From: Acetobacter cerevisiae | GTDB lineage: Bacteria; Pseudomonadota; Alphaproteobacteria; Acetobacterales; Acetobacteraceae | Reading direction: 5' to 3' | NCBI RefSeq assembly: GCF_001580535.1 | Contig: NZ_LHZA01000134.1 | Location: 1 to 41,890 of the forward strand | Length of the DNA: 41,890 nucleotides | In this document: piece by piece, positions 36,283 through 41,890 of the stretch | How the letters are laid out: each line of letters opens with the position of its first letter | Numbering within the stretch: position 1 is the stretch's first letter | The notes under the pieces: generated by a model | Seen by the model: the letters and a program-made list of their open reading frames with translations, nothing else | Database searches by the model: none | Told to the model about the DNA's origin: nothing | Position numbers and translations under genes: made by a program

Positions 36283-36831
36283 ATGGCGGATGACCACGAT
36301 AACACCCCGGAAAATGGCGCTTTTCCGCCCGAAAGCCTGCTGCCTTACGAAACATGGCTGGAAGACGCCTATCGCGGCGTGATGCTCAGCGCGCTTGAAT
36401 ATGTGAGCCGTGAAGGCCTTGCGGGCGAACATCACTTTTACCTGACATTCCGCACGGACGTCCCCGGTGTGGTGATCCCGGATCGTCTGCGTGCACAGTA
36501 TCCGCATGAGATGACCATCGTGCTGCAGCATCAGTTCTGGGATCTGAACGTGGACCGCACAGCCGGCAAGGTCTCTGTCGGTCTGTCCTTTGGCGGCGCA
36601 GGCTCCATTCTGGAAATTCCCGTGCGCGCCTTTACCGGTTTTGCAGACCCCTCCATCCATCTCAGCCTGCATTTCATGGCGGCGGAACCGGCAGAAGAGT
36701 CCGCACCCGAAACAGACGCCACCCCAGCCCCGTCGGCCGGGAAAGAGGCTGAAAGCTCAGCGGAAAGTGACACCTCCTCACAGGTTGTCAGTCTTGACGC
36801 CTTTCGCAAGAAGGGGCCATCACCCGGTTAA
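36283..36831 (+). CDS. sspB: SspB-type ClpXP adaptor, alphaproteobacterial class
   Basis: This 182-residue protein tethers ssrA-tagged substrates to ClpXP. The folded domain (about 20-135) contains YVSREGLAGEHHFYLTFRT, VVIPDRLRAQYPHEMTIVLQH and VRAFTGFADPSIHLSLHF. An acidic, Ala/Ser/Glu-rich linker leads to the C-terminal ClpX-binding peptide VVSLDAFRKK (168-177). The ATG has GAGGAGAG about 7 bases upstream. It follows ssrA by about 245 bases on the same strand, so substrate tag and adaptor are encoded side by side. The gap 36039-36282 has no other gene. Confidence 0.92.
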   Translation: MADDHDNTPENGAFPPESLLPYETWLEDAYRGVMLSALEYVSREGLAGEHHFYLTFRTDVPGVVIPDRLRAQYPHEMTIVLQHQFWDLNVDRTAGKVSVGLSFGGAGSILEIPVRAFTGFADPSIHLSLHFMAAEPAEESAPETDATPAPSAGKEAESSAESDTSSQVVSLDAFRKKGPSPG

Positions 36832-36873
36832 GCCCCACTTTTCGGGGCAGGCCGACGGAGAGTTCAGCACATC

Positions 36874-38529
36874 ATGACCAGCCAGCCCCCTCGCCCCCCG
36901 GTACCCGCCTTCACCTATTCCCCCATTTTTCCGCTGGGGGAGGACACAACGTCCTATCGGAAGGTGGATATCGCCGGTGTCAGCACATCGGAATGCTGCG
37001 GAAAGACCATCCTGCACATCACGCCGGAAGCTCTGACGGAGTTCACGGCGCAGGCCTTTCATGAAGTCGCGCATTATCTGCGCCCTGCCCATCTCAAGCA
37101 GCTCGCCAGCATCCTCAAAGATCCCGAAGCCTCGGACAATGACCGCTTCGTGGCACTGGACCTGCTGAAAAACGCCTGCATTGCCGCAGGCGGCGTGCTG
37201 CCTATGTGTCAGGACACCGGCACCGCCATTGTCTTTGGCAAAAAAGGCCAGCGCGTGTGGGTGGAAGGCGATGAGGAAGTCGCGTTTTCCAAAGGCGTGT
37301 ATGAAACCTACACCCGCACCAGCCTGCGTTATTCGCAAATGGCCCCCCTCAGCATGTTTGAGGAAAAGAACACCGGCACCAACCTGCCCGTGCAGTGCGA
37401 TATTTTCGCAAGCCCCGCCACGCATCATGATGAACAGTTTGACCTGATGTTTGTGGCCAAGGGTGGCGGCTCAGCCAACAAGACCTTCCTGTTTCAGGAA
37501 ACCCGCGCCCTGCTCGGCTCTGAGCAGAAGCTACTGGACTGGCTGGACGTGAAGATCAAAACCCTCGGCACGTCCGCCTGCCCGCCTTACCATCTGGCCA
37601 TTGTGATTGGCGGCATGTCCGCCGAGCAGACGCTCAAGACCGTCAAGCTGGCCTCCACCCACTGGTATGACAGCCTGCCCACCAGCGGCAGCATGGCAGG
37701 CCATGCCTTCCGGGATGTGGAGATGGAACAGAAGGTTCTGGAACTCACCCGCAAGCTGGGCATTGGCGCACAGTTTGGCGGCAAATATTTCTGCCACGAT
37801 GTCCGCGTAATCCGCCTGCCCCGCCACGGCGCCTCCCTGCCGGTGGGCATGGGTGTGTCCTGCTCGGCAGACCGGCAGATCAAGGCACGCATCACGGCAG
37901 ACGGCTTCTTTCTGGAAGAGCTGGAGCATGACCCGGCCCGCTTCCTGCCGGAAACCACGGATGAGCATCTGGAAGGCGAGGCCGTAAAAATCGACCTTAA
38001 CCGTCCGATGGATGAAATCCGCAAGGAACTCTCGCGCTATCCGGTCAAAACCCGCCTTGCCCTGACGGGCACGGTGGTTGTGGCGCGTGACATTGCCCAC
38101 GCCAAATTCCGGGAACGACTGGAACGCGGTGAAGGCCTGCCGCAGTATCTGAAAGACCATCCGGTCTATTACGCTGGCCCCGCCAAAACGCCGGAAGGCA
38201 TGGCAACCGGCTCCTTCGGCCCCACCACGGCCGGACGCATGGACTCCTACGTGGCCGAACTTCAGGCTGCTGGCGGCTCTTACATCATGCTGGCCAAGGG
38301 CAACCGCTCCAAAGCTGTGAAGGACGCCTGTCAGACCTATGGCGGCTTCTATCTCGGCTCCGTCGGTGGCCCGGCAGCCCGGCTGGCGCAGGACTGCATC
38401 CGCAAGGTTGAAGTGCTCGAGTATCCCGAACTGGGCATGGAAGCCGTGTGGAAAATTGAGGTCGAGGACTTTCCCGCCTTTATTGTTATCGACGACAAGG
38501 GGAATGACTTCTACGCTGAACTCAGCTGA
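36874..38529 (+). CDS. fumA: Class I (iron-sulfur) fumarate hydratase
   Basis: This 551-residue 4Fe-4S enzyme interconverts fumarate and malate in the citric acid cycle. Seen are the cluster cysteine in [12 protein letters not shown] (C112), the alpha-type region [12 protein letters not shown] and the C-terminal [34 protein letters not shown] with the swivel domain. The single polypeptide form (alpha plus beta fused) matches FumA/FumB (548). It lies 42 bases after sspB. Confidence 0.96.
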   Translation: MTSQPPRPPVPAFTYSPIFPLGEDTTSYRKVDIAGVSTSECCGKTILHITPEALTEFTAQAFHEVAHYLRPAHLKQLASILKDPEASDNDRFVALDLLKNACIAAGGVLPMCQDTGTAIVFGKKGQRVWVEGDEEVAFSKGVYETYTRTSLRYSQMAPLSMFEEKNTGTNLPVQCDIFASPATHHDEQFDLMFVAKGGGSANKTFLFQETRALLGSEQKLLDWLDVKIKTLGTSACPPYHLAIVIGGMSAEQTLKTVKLASTHWYDSLPTSGSMAGHAFRDVEMEQKVLELTRKLGIGAQFGGKYFCHDVRVIRLPRHGASLPVGMGVSCSADRQIKARITADGFFLEELEHDPARFLPETTDEHLEGEAVKIDLNRPMDEIRKELSRYPVKTRLALTGTVVVARDIAHAKFRERLERGEGLPQYLKDHPVYYAGPAKTPEGMATGSFGPTTAGRMDSYVAELQAAGGSYIMLAKGNRSKAVKDACQTYGGFYLGSVGGPAARLAQDCIRKVEVLEYPELGMEAVWKIEVEDFPAFIVIDDKGNDFYAELS

Positions 38530-38554
38530 ACATTAAAGGAGCTGTGTTGACCTC

Positions 38555-38947
38555 ATGCGCTTTACTGTTGACCGGATGGACCACGCGGTCCTGACCGTAA
38601 GAGACCTCGAAATTTCTGCCTCCTGGTACCAGCGTGTGCTGGGCATGGAGCGCGAGGAATATGGGCGCAACAACCGCACAGCTCTGCGTTTTGGCGGGCA
38701 GAAACTCAACCTTCGCCCGCAGGACGCAACCGGGTGGGAGACCGCCGTGCATGCCCTGCCCGGCGGGAACGATTTGTGTTTTGTCACCGCCGTAACCAGT
38801 GACGACGTTGTTGAACATCTGGAAAAATGCGGCGTCAGCGTTGTGCAAGGTCCCGTAGCCCGGCTGGGCGCACTGGGGCCGATCACATCCGTTTATTGCC
38901 ACGACCCGGACCAGAATCTGATCGAGATTGCGTCTTATCAGGGATAA
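38555..38947 (+). CDS. VOC-family protein (glyoxalase/bleomycin-resistance fold)
   Basis: This 130-residue protein has two beta-alpha-beta-beta-beta units: MDHAVLTVRDLEISASWYQRVLGME and ITSVYCHDPDQNLIEIASYQG. The His of DHAVL and the Glu of IEIASY fall where VOC metal ligands usually lie. AAGGAG sits 13 bases before the ATG. It follows fumA by 25 bases and may be co-transcribed. The substrate is unknown. Confidence 0.88.
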   Translation: MRFTVDRMDHAVLTVRDLEISASWYQRVLGMEREEYGRNNRTALRFGGQKLNLRPQDATGWETAVHALPGGNDLCFVTAVTSDDVVEHLEKCGVSVVQGPVARLGALGPITSVYCHDPDQNLIEIASYQG

Positions 38948-39022
38948 GCGCCTCTCCCATCAAAGTCTGGAACCTGCTGTGACAATAGGCCGGTCTCACC
39001 TGACTAACTTTGCAAACGAAAG

Positions 39023-40675
39023 TCAGCCCGACTGCTGCTGCCCACTCTGAGCCGAATGCTGCGCATTGGCATGCTGGCTTGCGGGTGCAGAAACCTCTGC
39101 CTCGTTCCCAAGCCAGCCACCCCGGAAACCTGCTTTCAGCAAGCCCTGCCGGATAGCGGGGTTCCGCTTCATGGTGTTCCACACCAGTCCGCTGCGCCAG
39201 TTTTCAATCATCAGCAAAATCGGCCCCTGATCAATGCCCAGATAGGCTGTGTCAGACCAGAACGACTTGTCTGCGGTGTGGAAGCTGGGGTTGAACGCAT
39301 CCACAAACCCGTAACGGCTATAAATGTGGTTGCCATAACGGTGTTTCATTTCCCGCAGAGCAGGAATGGCAATTTCCGGCGCAAAGGCCACGGAGCCACC
39401 CGCTGCCGTCGGGGCAATGGTACCATCATCCTGCGTGTAGTCACGCCCTGTGCCGCGGGCGGAATAGGACATGAAGTGGCGCGGTGTGCCTCCCACAGTC
39501 TGCGTCAGCTCACCCGGCCCGTCACTGGCTGTCAGGCCCCACACATCTTTCCCGTAATCCTGCCATTTGCCGGGATTGGTCATGGCGTAGGTGCGCTGGG
39601 CATAAGTGGCACGGCGGCTATTTTCAAAATAGTCGATGCCTTTTTCCCGGTTCCAGTCATCCTGAATTCCCCGGAAATCAATCCAGGAATGGGTGTACTG
39701 ATGCCCGAAAAGTGGTGCAAAATTCAGCATCGTCTGGCCGTAATACTCGCCCCATCGCCGATCATTCGTCGTGAGCCATGCCTGCCAGGAGGCTGGTTCC
39801 AGCGGATGCTTCTGCGAGCCAAGGGCCAGAATATAAGCCATCATGCCTTCGCTGTAGCCTTCCCAGTAATTGGGCAGGAACTGATGCTCAGGTGACCACC
39901 CCATGCTCAGCCGCATATCCGGTCGACGCATCCACGCCCAGTCAACATTCTGATAAAGCTGATTAGACAGACTGCGAATTTCCGCTTCCTGCGGCGTGTC
40001 CTGCGTATAATAGCTTTCCGTAAACAGAATACCCTGCATCAGCAAAGCCGTATCAATGCTGGACAGTTCAATATCTTTATTAAAACGCAGGCCAGTCTTG
40101 TTGTTCAGGAAATGATAGAAAAAGCCGTGATAGCCTGAGGAATTTTCTGCACTGTCATTCTGCGGGAGTTTAGTCAGATAACGCAGGGTATTCAGCGTGC
40201 GCTCAATGGCCTGCTGGCGGGTAATATAGCGCCGTTCCGCCCCAATGCCATAAGCTGTCAGACTAAAGCCGATGGACGCCACACTGGCCTGCGTCTGATC
40301 AGACGGATAACGGTCGGGCACCAGCCCCGTCTGCGCATCACCGGCTTCCCAGAACCAGAGGAACGTGCGGTGCTCCAGATCCTCAATCAGCGCCATATCA
40401 GTGCGGGTGGGTTTGAACACAACGCTGGTGGAAAGGCGGACGGCCTGCCGCTGCTGGCTGGCGGAAGGCGGGGCCGGAATGGCCGCCGCACTTTGTGGGG
40501 AGGACTGTTGTACATCCGCTGCCTGTGCAACCACAGGATGTGCAGTCAGCCCACCGACAACAGCCAGCAGGCTAACTCCAAGGGTCAGCCTCTGGGCACA
40601 GAGGGGAACCGGTCGGCAGGCACGGCGGAAAGACGAGACAAAGCGCGAAGGCAAGAAAAACCAGTCTGGCAGCAT
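39023..40675 (-). CDS. Glycoamylase-domain hydrolase, GH144-like beta-1,2-glucanase candidate
   Basis: This 550-residue protein from the ATG at 40675 has a signal peptide (LGVSLLAVVGGLTAHPVVAQA). The catalytic (alpha/alpha)6-type domain starts at LIEDLEHRTFLWFWEAGDAQTGLVPDR and contains SSIDTALLMQGILF, WEGYSEGMMAYILALGS, FGHQYTHSWIDFRG and FIDAFNPSFH-like FVDAFNPSFH. These match the glycoamylase-like domain assigned to GH144 endo-beta-1,2-glucanases and to the C-terminal part of cyclic glucan synthases. The catalytic residue is not certain from sequence alone. The gene-free 40676-40919 is AT-rich, with a GTTTTTTGAAAAAAC palindrome near 40830-40846. Confidence 0.82.
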   Translation of the reverse strand: MLPDWFFLPSRFVSSFRRACRPVPLCAQRLTLGVSLLAVVGGLTAHPVVAQAADVQQSSPQSAAAIPAPPSASQQRQAVRLSTSVVFKPTRTDMALIEDLEHRTFLWFWEAGDAQTGLVPDRYPSDQTQASVASIGFSLTAYGIGAERRYITRQQAIERTLNTLRYLTKLPQNDSAENSSGYHGFFYHFLNNKTGLRFNKDIELSSIDTALLMQGILFTESYYTQDTPQEAEIRSLSNQLYQNVDWAWMRRPDMRLSMGWSPEHQFLPNYWEGYSEGMMAYILALGSQKHPLEPASWQAWLTTNDRRWGEYYGQTMLNFAPLFGHQYTHSWIDFRGIQDDWNREKGIDYFENSRRATYAQRTYAMTNPGKWQDYGKDVWGLTASDGPGELTQTVGGTPRHFMSYSARGTGRDYTQDDGTIAPTAAGGSVAFAPEIAIPALREMKHRYGNHIYSRYGFVDAFNPSFHTADKSFWSDTAYLGIDQGPILLMIENWRSGLVWNTMKRNPAIRQGLLKAGFRGGWLGNEAEVSAPASQHANAQHSAQSGQQQSG

Positions 40676-40919
40676 AACGACCAAAGCCCACCCTATGAAA
40701 GCATCAGGAGCAACATGAACATCCCTGTTCGCTGGCCATCTCACCAACCAAAAGGGGCATATCCATGTCATACGCCAGCGGAAAATATGTTTTTTCAGAA
40801 GAACATTTTTTCTGCCTGACCGGTTTTACAGTTTTTTGAAAAAACGCAGACCATACGCTTCTGCATGGCCTGCATGCCCCGCTTGCAGGCACAAAAATGA
40901 GCAAATCATGACAAAGGTT

Positions 40920-41890
40920 TTATGAAAGACCGTAACGGAAAATATTCAGGTCTTCATACGCAATATCGGGTTTCTTGCCAGACATGACATCCGCCAGCAC
41001 CCGGCCCGAGCCACAGGCCATGGTCCAGCCCAGCGTACCATGACCCGTATTGAGGAACAGATTTTCCAGGCCGGTGCGACCGATAATAGGCGTGCCATCC
41101 GGCGTCATGGGGCGCAGGCCAGTCCAGAAGGATGCTCCCGGCACATCACAGCAACCGGGGAACAGATCCGTCACGGAATGTTCCAGCGTCGCCCGGCGCG
41201 GAGCACGCAGACGGCGGCTGAACCCGGCCAGCTCTGCCGTGCCCCCCACACGCACACGATCACCCAGACGGGTCATGCCGATTTTAAAGGTCTCATCCAT
41301 AATGGTGGAAACCGGCGCGCGGTCAGCCTGTGTGATATTTGCTGTCAGAGAATAACCTTTTACCGGATAGATCGGCAGCTTCATTCCCAGAGAGCGCACC
41401 AGAGCCGGAGAGAAGCTCCCCAGAGACAGAACATAGGAATCTGCCGTCAGCACACCGTTACTGGTGTCCACCCCGGTAATCCGGCCCCCTTCGGATAAAA
41501 GCTGTTTGATACGGGTATTATACAGAAATTTTACACCCGCTTCTTCCGCCATTTTGGCCAGACGCTGCGTGAATTTGAAGGCATCCCCCGTTTCATCACC
41601 CGGCAGACGCAGGCCACCGACAATCTTGTTGGCGGCATCCGCCAGGCCGGGTTCAGCCTGCACACAGGCCGCCCGATCCAGAACTTCGTAGGGCACCTGA
41701 TACTGTTTGAGAACAGCAATATCCTGCGCCGCACCATCAAGCTGCTTCTGGGTGCGGAAGACCTGCAGAGTGCCCTGCTGGCGGTCATCATATTCAATGC
41801 CGGTTTTTGCGCGCAGGTCCATCATCACGTCCCGGCTATATTCCGCCAGACGCACCATGCGGCCCTTGTTCCGGTCATACGCCGCAGACG
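40920..41890 (-). CDS. dadA: D-amino acid dehydrogenase, N-terminus outside window
   Basis: This is the C-terminal about 320 residues of the FAD-dependent membrane dehydrogenase that oxidises D-alanine and other D-amino acids. The frame is open to the window edge and reads [19 protein letters not shown] there, matching the DadA pattern, so an ATG at 41858 is internal. Seen are the YPVKGYSLT segment, [43 protein letters not shown] at the C-terminus and the substrate region [14 protein letters not shown]. The FAD-binding GxGxxG lies outside. Confidence 0.95.
   Translation of the reverse strand, partial: SAAYDRNKGRMVRLAEYSRDVMMDLRAKTGIEYDDRQQGTLQVFRTQKQLDGAAQDIAVLKQYQVPYEVLDRAACVQAEPGLADAANKIVGGLRLPGDETGDAFKFTQRLAKMAEEAGVKFLYNTRIKQLLSEGGRITGVDTSNGVLTADSYVLSLGSFSPALVRSLGMKLPIYPVKGYSLTANITQADRAPVSTIMDETFKIGMTRLGDRVRVGGTAELAGFSRRLRAPRRATLEHSVTDLFPGCCDVPGASFWTGLRPMTPDGTPIIGRTGLENLFLNTGHGTLGWTMACGSGRVLADVMSGKKPDIAYEDLNIFRYGLS

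Overview
The window looks like chromosomal DNA of an acetic acid bacterium (family Acetobacteraceae, most likely Acetobacter or a close relative). The grounds are a GC-rich alphaproteobacterial gene set, an F0 ATP synthase operon (atpI-B-E-F'-F) separate from F1, a two-piece (circularly permuted) tmRNA, an alphaproteobacterial-type SspB, flavin-dependent thymidylate synthase ThyX, and an IS5-type insertion sequence of the kind common in these genomes. This placement is inference from protein sequences, not a database result.

Layout. 1-836: an IS element end inserted in an AT-rich, GtrII-like membrane protein gene. 837-3265: a GT2 glycosyltransferase and an ArnT-like transferase, overlapping genes for envelope glycan modification. 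3291-5833: F0 ATP synthase. 5968-8967: dapF-mtaB-ftsY, tightly coupled. 9026-13434: glyoxalase I, a coiled-coil porin-like protein and a DEAD-box RNA helicase. 13505-15893: a secreted protein made of 29-residue tandem repeats, then a secreted S10 carboxypeptidase. 15992-16959: rplM-rpsI. 17181-19709: a membrane-anchored protein of unknown function and a lipoprotein with two retropepsin-like domains. 19757-23170: pstC-pstA-pstB-phoU without pstS. 23439-25307: ilvD. 25428-28833: a periplasmic protein with a Pro/Ala tail, a 37-residue Cys-rich membrane microprotein, a quinone oxidoreductase and a FUSC-type protein. 28883-31709: an HtrA protease, whose start region carries a G8 tract that puts the good signal peptide out of frame, and OpgC. 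31935-34750: an Mrp/ApbC ATPase, a small Cys-rich protein, a one-pass membrane protein and thyX. 34968-38947: an HPP membrane protein, the permuted ssrA (tag ANDNTEVLAVAA), sspB, class I fumarase and a VOC protein. 39023-41890: a GH144-like beta-1,2-glucanase candidate and the 3' part of dadA.

How the genes work together. Most of the window is housekeeping: energy (F0, fumarase), translation (rplM, rpsI, mtaB), secretion (ftsY), amino acids (ilvD, dapF, dadA) and phosphate uptake. The ssrA-sspB pair puts the trans-translation tag beside the adaptor that hands tagged proteins to ClpXP, with the HtrA protease 5 kb away. OpgC and the GH144-like enzyme suggest periplasmic glucan metabolism, though they are 7 kb apart.

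The least explained items are the 29-residue repeat protein (13505-14179), the unlisted 37-residue protein (26435-26548), the tandem retropepsin lipoprotein and the G8 tract in htrA. No CRISPR array, prophage or ordinary tRNA gene was seen. Every gene-free stretch is under about 300 bases except 35673-36282, which holds the tmRNA. I did not find a convincing wholly new multi-gene system.
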